DNA from: Bacteroidaceae bacterium
GTDB lineage: Bacteria > Bacteroidota > Bacteroidia > Bacteroidales > Bacteroidaceae
Reading direction: 5' to 3'
DNA: 16,640 bases
Assembly (NCBI GenBank): GCA_017618515.1
Contig: JAFZUB010000015.1
Location: forward strand, 1 to 16,640
The notes below the pieces were generated by a model. That model saw nothing but the letters and a program-made list of their open reading frames with translations, ran no database searches and was not told where the DNA came from. Made by a program: the position numbers and the translations under genes. Shown here piece after piece: positions 7,544 through 15,461 of this stretch. Within the stretch, counting starts at the first letter, position 1. The number at the start of each line of letters is the position of its first letter.

Positions 7544-9716
7544 AGTTTTGTGTCTTTTTTGCGGCGCTCTTGGTGCCGAGCGTTATCGTGATGATTTCGT
7601 TGGGATGTATCTTATTGCCTGCGGCAATGCTCTGGCCAATCACTTTGCCTACGCCCTGCACCTTGACCTTGAGGTGGCGTTTCTCCAGCAGGAAGAGTGC
7701 GTCGCGCAGGCCCATGCCAGTAAGGTTGGGCACGATGTCTGGCTCCACTTCCTCCACGGTTATTTTGGCGTGTTTGTTGCGGACACTTACGCTGCCCAGC
7801 GTGTATTGGTTGGTGTCGTTGCTCCATGAGCCGGGCACCACGAAGTTGAAGTTGCTAAGCAGACGATTGGTGTATAGCAGGTTGGTGAAGTCGAGTGATG
7901 GCGGAATGCTGTGCAGCGAGTCTATGTTGTCGCGGATGGTGGACTGCTTGCCTTGTGCCATAGCGTATTCGGCTATCTGCTTAAATACTGGGCCGCACAT
8001 GCCACCGCCGCTGCCGGAGCCAGCTTTACGCATACATACTACGCAAGTGTACTTGGGGTTCTCCACGGGGAAGAATCCGGCAAAGGTTACTAGATACTCA
8101 CCCATGTGACCGGCCTGCTGCACACGGGCAGTGCCGGTCTTGCCGGCTACGCTGAAGAAGGGTGAGCTGGCCTTGCCGCCCAATCCGTTGCTTACCACCC
8201 AGCGCAGACATTTGGTGATGTCGCTCACGGTCTGCTTGCTGCACATGTGCTCTTTGATGGCACGCGGAGGAATATCTCTTATCACCTCGCCGTTGCGTGT
8301 GATATGTGTTACGATGCGCGGACGCATCATACGGCCACCATTGGCGATGCCGTTGTAGAACGCGGCCAGACTGATAGGCGGCACCATGGTGGAGTAGCCT
8401 ATGCTCATCGATGCCATCGACGAGGCTGACCAATACTCGCCCAGAGTCTTGGGGCTGGGTATGCGGGCGTGCTCATAGCCGGGGATGTCGAGATGCATGT
8501 CCTCAGCAATGCCGAGTTTCATCACATCGTCGCAGAACTGTTGCTCGCTGGCCTTACTGCCACCGTAGGCACGGGTGATAAGCTTTATCACACCCACGTT
8601 GGAGGAGTAGCCCAGCACCTCAGGCACTTTTATAATCTTTGCACTCTTGTGGGAGGCGTCCTTAATCGTATAACCGCCGACTGTCACGCTGCCCGAGGAG
8701 CAGTTGACACTGTCGGTAATCTTTATGCGTCCGCTCTCCATGGCGGCGGTGAGTGATATGGTCTTAAACACAGAACCAGGCTGCATCAACTGACTCACTG
8801 CCAGATTTTGCACATCACGATACACGCCATCCTCGCCACGCTTCATGTTGGCCAGCGCCTTCACATCACCCGTCTTGACTTCCATCAGTATCGCCACGCC
8901 ATACATGCCATCAATCTCTTTCAGTTTCTCCACGAGAGCGTTCTCGCAGAAGTCCTGCAGATTGACATCAATGGTGGTATATACGTTGGCACCCTGCACA
9001 GGCTGCTTGTCAATAATGGGCAGGTATTTGTTCATCGTCTTGACCTTGTGGGCGATGCCAGGCACACCAGCCAGCAGCGAGTCAAACTGTTTTTGCAGGC
9101 CGGAGATGCCACGACCGCTGCTGCCCTCCACGTCGCCAAGGGTGCGCGCTGCGAGAGAACCGAACGGCTTGTCGATTTTGTTGAATACCTCGGTGTGGAA
9201 GCCCGAGAAGTTGCGACTTTCTTTGAGGAACGGCAGGCGTTTCACCTCCTTGAGGTCAAGATAAGTGATGCGTTTGGGATAGATGAGCCAGTGGCGGCTC
9301 TTTTTGTCGAAGCCCTCCTTGATACGGTCGACAAACCATGCCTTGCTCTTCTCGGGCAGCAGGCGGCTGAGCCCTTCGCCAAGACTGTCAAGTTTGCTCA
9401 GTAAGACGGAGTCCTTCTTATGCTGTAGCTTTACGTGCTTGGCTGAGTCGGGCTCGTAGATATTGTAGTCAAGATAGAGTTTATATTCAGGGACGTACGT
9501 CGCCAACAGCTGTCCGTCCGCGCTGATGATGTCGCCCCTATTTACTTGGATAGGAATGCTGTCAATGACGCATTCCTCAGCCTTTTGTGCCCAGAACTCC
9601 CGCTCCGCAAACATGATGTATGCGGCTTTGCCTATGATTATAAGGCCTAGAAGCACACCAATCCAGGCAATAAGCATGTATCTTTTGGTTACCTGCTTGC
9701 TGGGGAATTCCTTCAT
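7479..9716 (-). CDS. ftsI: Septal penicillin-binding protein (FtsI/PBP3-type) with C-terminal PASTA domain
   Basis: A 745-residue class B PBP. Residues 1-11 are cytoplasmic, and one membrane anchor spans about 12-36. A dimerisation/pedestal domain follows, and then the transpeptidase domain with SVFK (nucleophile S315), SSN at 371-373 and KTGT at 526-529. Residues about 655-715 form one PASTA domain ([18 protein letters not shown]...ITITLG), followed by a 30-residue polar tail ending NGQPGH. The protein cross-links septal peptidoglycan as partner of FtsW. It starts 34 bases after the ftsL-like gene, a gap almost completely filled by four octamer repeats. Its last 21 codons and stop overlap murE in another frame. 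All catalytic residues are present. Confidence 0.96.
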   Translation of the reverse strand: MKEFPSKQVTKRYMLIAWIGVLLGLIIIGKAAYIMFAEREFWAQKAEECVIDSIPIQVNRGDIISADGQLLATYVPEYKLYLDYNIYEPDSAKHVKLQHKKDSVLLSKLDSLGEGLSRLLPEKSKAWFVDRIKEGFDKKSRHWLIYPKRITYLDLKEVKRLPFLKESRNFSGFHTEVFNKIDKPFGSLAARTLGDVEGSSGRGISGLQKQFDSLLAGVPGIAHKVKTMNKYLPIIDKQPVQGANVYTTIDVNLQDFCENALVEKLKEIDGMYGVAILMEVKTGDVKALANMKRGEDGVYRDVQNLAVSQLMQPGSVFKTISLTAAMESGRIKITDSVNCSSGSVTVGGYTIKDASHKSAKIIKVPEVLGYSSNVGVIKLITRAYGGSKASEQQFCDDVMKLGIAEDMHLDIPGYEHARIPSPKTLGEYWSASSMASMSIGYSTMVPPISLAAFYNGIANGGRMMRPRIVTHITRNGEVIRDIPPRAIKEHMCSKQTVSDITKCLRWVVSNGLGGKASSPFFSVAGKTGTARVQQAGHMGEYLVTFAGFFPVENPKYTCVVCMRKAGSGSGGGMCGPVFKQIAEYAMAQGKQSTIRDNIDSLHSIPPSLDFTNLLYTNRLLSNFNFVVPGSWSNDTNQYTLGSVSVRNKHAKITVEEVEPDIVPNLTGMGLRDALFLLEKRHLKVKVQGVGKVIGQSIAAGNKIHPNEIITITLGTKSAAKKTQNYEPETVVEQSEAPVDNGQPGH

Positions 9717-9718
9717 GA

Positions 9719-9750
9719 TTCAACACTTAAGCTCCTGAACTCTTAAACTC
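9719..9750 (-). repeat. Four tandem octamers filling the ftsL-ftsI gap
   Basis: Reading the minus strand from 9750 gives GAGTTTAA, GAGTTCAG, GAGCTTAA and GTGTTGAA, which are four consecutive imperfect copies of an 8-base unit. They occupy 32 of the 34 bases between the ftsL-like stop and the ftsI ATG. Confidence 0.7.
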
Positions 9751-10293
9751 TTATTCAATCATCGCAGGCTGTCGCTCTGGCATGGTAAGACTACTGTTTG
9801 CATCAGCCAGTTTGTCCACGATAATGCTGCGCCGACTGTTGCGCATCAGCTGTGAGCTGCGTGCCATGGCGTCGTAGTGCGTTTCCTTGAGTTCTTCTTT
9901 AAGATTCTCGTTTTCTATCAGTTGTTTCTGAGCTGAGTAGCGGTTGCTGACATAGAGGAAGGCCATGAGCACGACCATTACCATCCACCAAATCTGGCGC
10001 CTGAGCCATTTGGTGGTTAGTATGTCGCCTCTTAGCACGTGGGGCAGGCTGAGGCTGACGCGCTCATCCTCATCTTCAGCAAGCGCTGAGATAAGCACCT
10101 GGCGTGCGGACTTACCCTCAAACTCGTCCTCGTCGTCCTCGATCTCGGGTGAGGGAGCGGGTTTTGGCGCAGTTTCTTGCCTGGGAGCGGTATATACCTG
10201 CATCGTATCCTCAGGCATCATGAGGGGCAGCAGCTCGGGCTCCGGCTGCATGGCTCTCTCCACAAGTTCGTCAATCTGATTGTAGTTCTTCAT
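9751..10293 (-). CDS. ftsL: FtsL-like cell division protein
   Basis: A 180-residue bitopic membrane protein in the ftsL position between rsmH and ftsI. It has a long cytoplasmic part (1-99) that is proline-rich around 37-49 and strongly acidic at 50-59 (EIEDDEDEFE) and 73-77. One membrane segment spans about 101-117 (IWWMVMVVLMAFLYVSN). A short predicted coiled coil follows at about 119-140 (AQKQLIENENLKEELKE). By family knowledge FtsL forms a complex with FtsB/DivIC and FtsQ that activates FtsW-FtsI. Sequence conservation in this family is low, so the call rests on gene order and topology. The cytoplasmic extension is long compared with the E. coli protein, whose cytoplasmic part is about 35 residues. 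Confidence 0.82.
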   Translation of the reverse strand: MKNYNQIDELVERAMQPEPELLPLMMPEDTMQVYTAPRQETAPKPAPSPEIEDDEDEFEGKSARQVLISALAEDEDERVSLSLPHVLRGDILTTKWLRRQIWWMVMVVLMAFLYVSNRYSAQKQLIENENLKEELKETHYDAMARSSQLMRNSRRSIIVDKLADANSSLTMPERQPAMIE

Positions 10294-10317
10294 ATTGTTG
10301 TTTTTGTTTTATTCTGT

Positions 10318-11229
10318 CTATTGCTTTTCTCCGATTCTCAGCTTGGCACTGCGGCTGCGCGGATTGCGAGCCTGCTCCTCGGCTGAGGGAGTAATCACCT
10401 TATTGTTCAGCGCGCGTATGGGCGCGAGGCGGTTGCCGTAGAAGTCAGTGTCTATCTTGCCTTCGGCATTGCCTGAGCGGATGAAGTTTTTCACTATGCG
10501 ATCCTCGAGCGAGTGGTAAGTCATCACTACCAATCTGCCGCCGGGCTTGAGCAGCTCCACAGCCTGAGCCAGCATATCGCGCAGGGCTTCCATCTCGTGG
10601 TTCACCTCTATGCGCAGAGCCTGAAAAACCTTTGCCAGGTCCTTTTTCTCGCGCTCTTTACCTACTGTGGCCTCCACTGCTTTTAGCATATTAAAGGTCG
10701 TGACGATGGGTTTCTGCTCGCGTGCCCTCACTATGGCCGAGGCTATCTGGCGGCTCTGTCGGAGCTCGCCGTAGAGATAGAGTATGTCGGCCAATTGTTC
10801 GGCGCTATAGTTGTTGACCACGTCGGCTGCACTCATCCGCGCGTGGTTGTTCATCCTCATGTCGAGCGGGCCGTCTTCGCGAAAACTGAATCCGCGCTCC
10901 GCTGTGTCAAAGTGGTGGCTCGACACTCCCAGGTCGGCCAGCAGACCGTCAATCTGCTCCACGCCGTAGTAGCGCATCCAGTTGCGCAGGAATCGGAAGT
11001 TGCTATAGACAGGCGTGAAGTGCTCGTCTTCAGGCATATTGCCCAGCGCATCCTTATCCTGGTCGAAGCCAAACAGACGTCCGCTGCCGCCCATGGCTTC
11101 AAGTATTGCCCTACTGTGGCCGCCGCCACCGTATGTAACGTCCACCCAAGTGCCGCCGCACTTGATGTTGAGCGCTTCTACGCACTCACGGAGCATTACT
11201 GGTATGTGATATTCGCTGGCGGCTGGCAT
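10318..11229 (-). CDS. rsmH: 16S rRNA (cytosine(1402)-N(4))-methyltransferase
   Basis: A 303-residue protein. HIPVMLRECVEAL at 8-20 opens the family signature. The SAM-binding glycine-rich loop is DVTYGGGGHS at 30-39. GLLADLGVSS at 95-104, ERGFSFREDGPLDMRM at 111-126, ALRIEVNHE at 204-212 and MTYHSLEDR at 236-244 are all standard RsmH (MraW) blocks. The enzyme methylates N4 of C1402 in the 16S rRNA decoding centre. It follows mraZ after a 33-base gap made of heptamer repeats and precedes the ftsL-like gene by 24 A-rich bases. Full length, no anomalies. Confidence 0.97.
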   Translation of the reverse strand: MPAASEYHIPVMLRECVEALNIKCGGTWVDVTYGGGGHSRAILEAMGGSGRLFGFDQDKDALGNMPEDEHFTPVYSNFRFLRNWMRYYGVEQIDGLLADLGVSSHHFDTAERGFSFREDGPLDMRMNNHARMSAADVVNNYSAEQLADILYLYGELRQSRQIASAIVRAREQKPIVTTFNMLKAVEATVGKEREKKDLAKVFQALRIEVNHEMEALRDMLAQAVELLKPGGRLVVMTYHSLEDRIVKNFIRSGNAEGKIDTDFYGNRLAPIRALNNKVITPSAEEQARNPRSRSAKLRIGEKQ

Positions 11230-11232
11230 AGT

Positions 11233-11260
11233 GGTCAGGAGTCAATGCTCAATGTTCAAT
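11233..11260 (-). repeat. Four tandem heptamers in the mraZ-rsmH gap
   Basis: Reading the minus strand from 11260 gives ATTGAAC, ATTGAGC, ATTGACT and CCTGACC, which are four consecutive imperfect copies of a 7-base unit. They occupy 28 of the 33 bases between the two genes. Confidence 0.65.
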
Positions 11261-11262
11261 AC

Positions 11263-11739
11263 TTAAGATTCAGTGGTTGAAGTCATCACGCGCTCAATCT
11301 CCGAGGCGAAATCCTCAGAACTCTGGTGCTCCCTGAGCTTGGCGGTGGCCCAGACCTCAATAGTATCGTCCATGCCAATGAATGTCACTTCATCCTCGAT
11401 GCCGGCCATCTTCAGATAGCGCTTCGACAACAGGATGCGACCGTTGCTATCGAGGGTCAGCCACTCAGCGTCAGCCGAGAAGCGACGCTTCAGAGCCTGG
11501 TCCCTCTTGCTCCACACACTCAGTCTCGACGTGAGTTCATTCATGCGGCGCTCCCAAGTCTCCTCGGTGTAGAGCACAAGGCAGTCTTCAAACAAATCCT
11601 TGCGCATGATGAGGCTCATCTCGCTCTTCTGCTCCTCTGTCTGAGGGGAGCCGGAGAGGAGAACCTTTCTGAACATCGCCGGCAGGAACACCCTACCTTT
11701 GTTGTCCACTTTTGCCTCTGTAGTACCGATGAATCTCAT
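11263..11739 (-). CDS. mraZ: Transcriptional regulator MraZ
   Basis: A 158-residue protein with two AbrB-like half-domains, each carrying the DxxxR motif of the family: DNKGR at 12-16 (followed by VFLPAMFRKVL) and DSNGR at 97-101 (followed by ILLSKRYLKMAG). MraZ forms a ring-shaped oligomer that binds short direct repeats in front of its own gene and, in E. coli, represses the dcw operon. It is the first gene of the operon here. Two copies of TGGGGAATTG lie inside its promoter region at 11783-11802, so autoregulation is likely. The ATG at 11739 gives the canonical MRFIGTTEAKVD start. Confidence 0.97.
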   Translation of the reverse strand: MRFIGTTEAKVDNKGRVFLPAMFRKVLLSGSPQTEEQKSEMSLIMRKDLFEDCLVLYTEETWERRMNELTSRLSVWSKRDQALKRRFSADAEWLTLDSNGRILLSKRYLKMAGIEDEVTFIGMDDTIEVWATAKLREHQSSEDFASEIERVMTSTTES

Positions 11740-11772
11740 GCCAATTCTGAGGGTAAATTACAATTTCGCCTA

Positions 11773-11807
11773 CAAAATTACACAATTCCCCACAATTCCC
11801 CACCAAA
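11773..11807 (-). promoter_or_regulatory. Promoter of the mraZ-led dcw operon
   Basis: On the minus strand a perfect -7 element TAATTTTG (11773-11780) lies 33 bases before the mraZ ATG. The nearest upstream TTTG is at 11804-11807, a spacing of 23 bases rather than the 19 seen at the other three promoters in the window. A nonoptimal spacing is possible for a regulated promoter, but the -33 assignment is therefore less certain. The spacer holds the putative MraZ operator. Confidence 0.6.
11783..11802 (-). promoter_or_regulatory. Putative MraZ operator (two TGGGG-N5 repeats)
   Basis: The minus strand carries TGGGGAATTG twice in direct tandem, that is TGGGG repeated with a 5-base spacer (10-base period). 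E. coli MraZ is known to bind TGGGN repeats separated by 5 bases in front of mraZ, and this element has the same core and period. It lies between the -33 and -7 elements, where a bound protein would block RNA polymerase. A degenerate third unit (TGTAA) overlaps the -7 box. Confidence 0.72.
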
Positions 11808-11961
11808 AAACTAAGAAAAAATTAAAAAAAATTTATCTAAAATTTAGCCACTTTGCAATTGTTGTTGATAATCAGCGTGTTACGAATGGAGTCTCAGATC
11901 ATTTTTTTCTCTTTACGAGCCTAAAAAGTTCTCTTTGTTCTCTCCTGGTAGGATGAAGCAC
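11808..11961. other. AT-rich spacer with no gene seen
   Basis: This is part of the 351-base gap between mraZ and the DUF3472 gene. It contains long A/T runs just upstream of the mraZ promoter (11811-11843), which could act as an UP-like or bent element. No start codon with a meaningful frame, no tRNA and no second full TAnnTTTG promoter were found on either strand; the nearest is a seven-of-eight TAAATTTT near 11839-11846. Confidence 0.5.
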
Positions 11962-12000
11962 AAAAATTAGGCAGACACGAATTAATCGTGTCCGCCTAAT
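11962..12000 (-). terminator. Strong rho-independent terminator after the DUF3472 gene
   Basis: On the minus strand the arms ATTAGGC and GACACGA pair with TCGTGTC and GCCTAAT around a 5-base loop (11966-12000, one internal mismatch), followed by TTTTTG. The 14 base pairs plus U-tract lie about 90 bases past the stop at 12091. It would keep transcription of the secreted-protein gene from running into mraZ. Confidence 0.88.
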
Positions 12001-12021
12001 CATATTATAATTATTAAATAA

Positions 12022-12060
12022 TGTACGCGCGCGCGAGACTATTTGATTACTGCGCGTACA
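12022..12060. repeat. CG-rich inverted repeat with alternating pyrimidine-purine run
   Basis: TGTACGCGC (12022-12030) is repeated as its exact reverse complement GCGCGTACA (12052-12060) with a 21-base loop. Inside, 12024-12035 is an alternating pyrimidine-purine tract dominated by CG. It sits between the DUF3472 stop and the terminator, in otherwise AT-rich DNA. Confidence 0.6.
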
Positions 12061-12090
12061 CGCGGTTGCAATCGGGACATTTTTGCATGT

Positions 12091-15000
12091 TTATCTTCTG
12101 ACTTTCTTGCCTTTTTCTATCACGATGCCCTGGGTGGCTTCGGTGGCAGGACGTCCTTGCAGGTCGTATGTAACACCACTCTTGACTCCAGACTCATGAC
12201 TCTCGACCTTCTTGATGGCGGTGGCATTGTCGAAGTCCAGATTGTACTGATTCTCAGTAAGTCCGAGGGCCTCCATATCCTCCTTGAGGATGTAGCACTG
12301 GTTGGCAGTGACGCTGTTGGTGAGCGAGAGGGCGAGGCATGGCGTGCCTGACTTAACGGCTACAGTGTAGAAAGTCTTGCTCTTCATGCCAGTCTTCTTC
12401 TGCAGAGTGCCTTTCATAAGGCCTTCTTCTTCGGGGAAGGTCTGTGCGCGAATGATGGGGAACTGCAGTGAAGCATAGTTGTCACCTTTCAGAATTACTG
12501 GGGTGTGGGCGGGTATGGTGCCTGTCACTGTGGTCAGCGTGGGCACGCCGTTGTCAAAGCCGGCAAGGGTGAATACCTCTACGCCCGACGGAATCTGCAC
12601 ATCGAAGTCGAGGTATAGACTGAGGATGCCGGCCGAATTGAGGGTTACTTTCACTGTCTCTGCAGGTTTGATATACCAATTGTTGCCTTCGCTGCCCTTG
12701 ACGGCAGTCTTGATGGGGGTACCGCTACCGTTGATGGCTACAGGACCGTACTGCACGTCGCTGATGCTGTATTGGCCAGCGGTTTGCGGAGTGAAGAAGA
12801 TGGGTGCGCCATCGCCCTCAGGCTTGGTGCTGACGGTGGTGCCTCCCTTGTCGGTGAGGTAGTTGATGGCCCTGCCTTGCGACGAGAGTTCGTAACCGCC
12901 CTGCTTGGGAATGCCGAGCCAGATCTGGTCGGCCTTGCCTGTGATGCTTTTGTTGCTGAGGGAGTTGTCGTCGCCTATAGTGAGGGTGGACATGGTTTCT
13001 GAGTTGGGCTCGGGGTAGAGAATGGTGAATGCGCCAATCTGCTTGGTGTCAGCGGTGATTTTCTTTGCACCGTCAATCAGGGCAATGAGCTCAGAAGCCT
13101 TGTCGTCATTGATATTGCCGTCGTCGTAGAGGGTGCGGAGCTGCTCCAGCTCGGCGGGGTCAATCCAATAGCCCAGCACGCCCTCAGGAGTGGCGAGAAT
13201 GTCAGGAACCATGTTCTTGTATTCCTCAAATTTGCCTGGAGCATCGCATGCCTCCACCACTTGCTGCACGAGCTCGGTGGCGGGAGTCATCGAGAGGTTG
13301 TCGTGAAGCAGGAATTGTCCGCCAGTGGTTGAGAATCGTCCAACGCTGGTGGTGCCGTCTGCGGCTGCCACTACACACTCGGTGCTTGTGTTACCCATGT
13401 AGAAGCCCCTGCCACTGCGAGAGAAGGCAGCGATGTTCTGAGGCTCAGCCGACAGCATATTTTCTGTAGCAGTGTTGATATAAAGCCCGGTGGCGATGTT
13501 GCGAATGCAGAGGGTTCCGTATTTGTCGGAGCGCACAATCATCCAGTTGGCGCGCAGGTCCTCGCGGTCGAGGTCAGCGGTCTTCAGAGTGGGGGTGCCG
13601 GAGCTGCTGTCCACATAGAGCAGACCGTAGCCTTCGGTGTTGTCGAAGACATAGGCGCGCTGGGCTCCAATGTGCAGCTTGTTGGTTATGTTGGCGTAGC
13701 GTATCTTGTTGTATTTGAGGGCAGTCTGCTTCAGGGCCTGCTTGAGGGTGCCCATGTCAGCGGGATTGCCATCGTTGTAGGCTGCAATGATGTCAGCGGA
13801 GTGCTCCTGGCCGTATCCGCCCACCTTGCCTACAAGGTCCACAAGCTCCTTGGCATAATCTTTCACCTGAGCGTCAGTGGCCTCATCAATATCGTTGATA
13901 GTCTGGTTGTAGTTGGCGTTGCGGAAGGCCTCGTTGATGCGCTCTTGCTTGCTGTCGAGGTCGATGGTGTCGACACATTCATAAGAGCTGGGGAAGGCCA
14001 CGTAGCGCGAGCTGTCGTTGACCATGCCAAAGCCGCCATGCTCGATGTAGAAACAGTTTTCCCAAAGCGAGGTGGCGCCATGACCATAGTCGTAGCGGCA
14101 GGGGCGCTGACCGTCGTTGTAGTCGTAGTGACCGCCGCTCATATAGTTGCGGTTGTACCATGTGCCGCTACCCGCGGAGCGATAGAAACGGTTTTTCATG
14201 TAGCCGCGGCAGAAAAGGTCGCCGCCAAGCTCTCCGTAGCACTCGATGAAAGAGTATTCACCGTTGGAACCGAAGAGATGGGTGGTGCCACTCTGACGAA
14301 TAGTGGAGATATAATACCATTCGGGATCGTCGGCCATCTTATACCATGCGGTGAGGATGGTGTTGGCGTACTTCACGGTCTGCAGGTTGCCGTCATTGTC
14401 GGGCAGCTCCAGCTCCACGGTCTCCGGACGAGCGTTCATGAGCCACTGCACCCAATGGCCGGGCAGCCAGCGGGCGGGAAACATCATGCTCTGCACGCCG
14501 GTTCCCTCATTGCCGAAGCGATTGATCTTCACTCCACCGTCAGGGTTGTGGTCCACAGCACCCGAGCGCAGATAGTCGGGTAGGTTGGGGTTGACATCGG
14601 TGTCGCCATTGTCCCATGCACTGAACAGGGCGCTGACTGTGCCCTTGCCGTCGGTGGACTGTATGCCGCTGTAGTAGCCGCTGCCGCCAAGGCACATCAG
14701 ATAACGGGCCGGCAGCAGATACTCCTCGGGATAGAGAAACTCGCCGTATGCCCAGTCGTAGGTATTCTCGTTTACGGCGTAGGGCTGGGTGCTGAGCCAC
14801 TCGTTGTTGTGGGCAGAGGGAGCCATAAATACCTCATTTACAGCTACTGCGGGCTTGGTGGCCTCGCGGTTGAAGAGCAGATGAATGATGCGCGACGGGG
14901 CGCTGTTATACTTGCCGTCGTGAGGATAAAGCTTGATCTGATACCATACGTCGGAGGAGAACACCATGTCGGGGAACAGCTCCAGGCTAAGCTCACCGCC

Positions 15001-15354
15001 CGATGTGGCACGAGCTACGGTAATGTTGTTCTCGTAAACCACGCGGTTGGTACTCATGTTGGTGATGGTTACATCGAGATTGATTGCGCGGTTGACACGC
15101 GGGTTGTAAACCAGCGTACATTTCACGTGGCCATCAGGAATGCGGGCGTAGTAGCGCATGTCAGCCATGTCTCGGGTTGGCCACGACGAGGCTGTGTATC
15201 CCTTCTTGTTGCCGTAGGTGTAAGGGAAATTGGCGTCGTAGTCATAAGAGAAGTAGCGGCAACCCCAGATGGTATCGGGGATAGCAGCATAGTTCTGTGC
15301 GGAGGCACAGAAAGCGCTCAAAGCGCAAATGAGAGAAAGTAAAACTTTTTTCAT
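12091..15354 (-). CDS. Large secreted DUF3472-family protein with C-terminal sorting-type tail
   Basis: A 1087-residue protein with a signal peptide (MKKVLLSLICALSAFCASAQ, cleavage expected near 19-20). Residues about 22-165 look like the DUF5077-type beta domain that often precedes DUF3472. Residues about 200-400 match DUF3472 by pattern: GSGYYSGIQS, ALFSAWDNGD, RFGNEGTGVQS, ILTAWYKM, EWYYISTIRQ and YSFIECYGELGGD. Residues about 465-550 are helical and polar. About 560-690 (LCIRNIATGLYIN) and 775-900 resemble beta-trefoil or ricin-like units. VTLNSAGILSLYLDF at 903-917 opens a beta domain common in Bacteroidales surface proteins. The end, YDLQGRP...GIVIEKGKKVRR, resembles the tail of type IX-secreted or surface-anchored proteins. 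The function of DUF3472 is not established; carbohydrate binding or processing is only a guess. The gene is a single transcription unit with its own promoter and terminator. Confidence 0.85.
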   Translation of the reverse strand: MKKVLLSLICALSAFCASAQNYAAIPDTIWGCRYFSYDYDANFPYTYGNKKGYTASSWPTRDMADMRYYARIPDGHVKCTLVYNPRVNRAINLDVTITNMSTNRVVYENNITVARATSGGELSLELFPDMVFSSDVWYQIKLYPHDGKYNSAPSRIIHLLFNREATKPAVAVNEVFMAPSAHNNEWLSTQPYAVNENTYDWAYGEFLYPEEYLLPARYLMCLGGSGYYSGIQSTDGKGTVSALFSAWDNGDTDVNPNLPDYLRSGAVDHNPDGGVKINRFGNEGTGVQSMMFPARWLPGHWVQWLMNARPETVELELPDNDGNLQTVKYANTILTAWYKMADDPEWYYISTIRQSGTTHLFGSNGEYSFIECYGELGGDLFCRGYMKNRFYRSAGSGTWYNRNYMSGGHYDYNDGQRPCRYDYGHGATSLWENCFYIEHGGFGMVNDSSRYVAFPSSYECVDTIDLDSKQERINEAFRNANYNQTINDIDEATDAQVKDYAKELVDLVGKVGGYGQEHSADIIAAYNDGNPADMGTLKQALKQTALKYNKIRYANITNKLHIGAQRAYVFDNTEGYGLLYVDSSSGTPTLKTADLDREDLRANWMIVRSDKYGTLCIRNIATGLYINTATENMLSAEPQNIAAFSRSGRGFYMGNTSTECVVAAADGTTSVGRFSTTGGQFLLHDNLSMTPATELVQQVVEACDAPGKFEEYKNMVPDILATPEGVLGYWIDPAELEQLRTLYDDGNINDDKASELIALIDGAKKITADTKQIGAFTILYPEPNSETMSTLTIGDDNSLSNKSITGKADQIWLGIPKQGGYELSSQGRAINYLTDKGGTTVSTKPEGDGAPIFFTPQTAGQYSISDVQYGPVAINGSGTPIKTAVKGSEGNNWYIKPAETVKVTLNSAGILSLYLDFDVQIPSGVEVFTLAGFDNGVPTLTTVTGTIPAHTPVILKGDNYASLQFPIIRAQTFPEEEGLMKGTLQKKTGMKSKTFYTVAVKSGTPCLALSLTNSVTANQCYILKEDMEALGLTENQYNLDFDNATAIKKVESHESGVKSGVTYDLQGRPATEATQGIVIEKGKKVRR
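12175..12202 (-). repeat. Four tandem heptamers inside the coding sequence
   Basis: Reading the minus strand from 12202 gives GAGTCAT, GAGTCTG, GAGTCAA and GAGTGGT. It is in frame within the DUF3472 gene and encodes the short linker ESHESGVKSG (residues 1051-1060) just before the C-terminal YDLQGR tail. Because the unit is 7 bases, each copy is read in a different frame. Confidence 0.7.
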
Positions 15355-15413
15355 ATTGTTTGTGTTTGTTTTTGTTAGCGTTAGGGTTAACGTCGCGTTT
15401 TTAATTGGCCGCG

Positions 15414-15444
15414 CAAAATTACGAAATATTTTTCATTTTTCAAA
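15414..15444 (-). promoter_or_regulatory. Promoter of the DUF3472 gene
   Basis: On the minus strand TTTG (15441-15444), 19 bases, then TAATTTTG (15414-15421). The predicted leader is about 50 bases. It contains three hexamers of the form GTTANN on the plus strand (15374-15391) and an A-rich ACAAACAAT stretch before the ATG. Confidence 0.82.
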
Positions 15445-15461
15445 AATAATTTGTTTTAGTC

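Noticed and set aside
13672..14583. A 303-codon open frame on the plus strand, rich in Val/Ala/Gly
   Set aside because: It is antisense to the DUF3472 gene, whose frame has signal peptide, domain motifs and C-terminal tail. The antisense translation shows no recognisable motif and its composition is that of a mirrored frame in G+C-rich codons.
15374..15391. Telomere-like GTTAGG repeats in the DUF3472 leader
   Set aside because: Only three imperfect hexamers (GTTAGC, GTTAGG, GTTAAC); too short to call more than a chance or slippage repeat.
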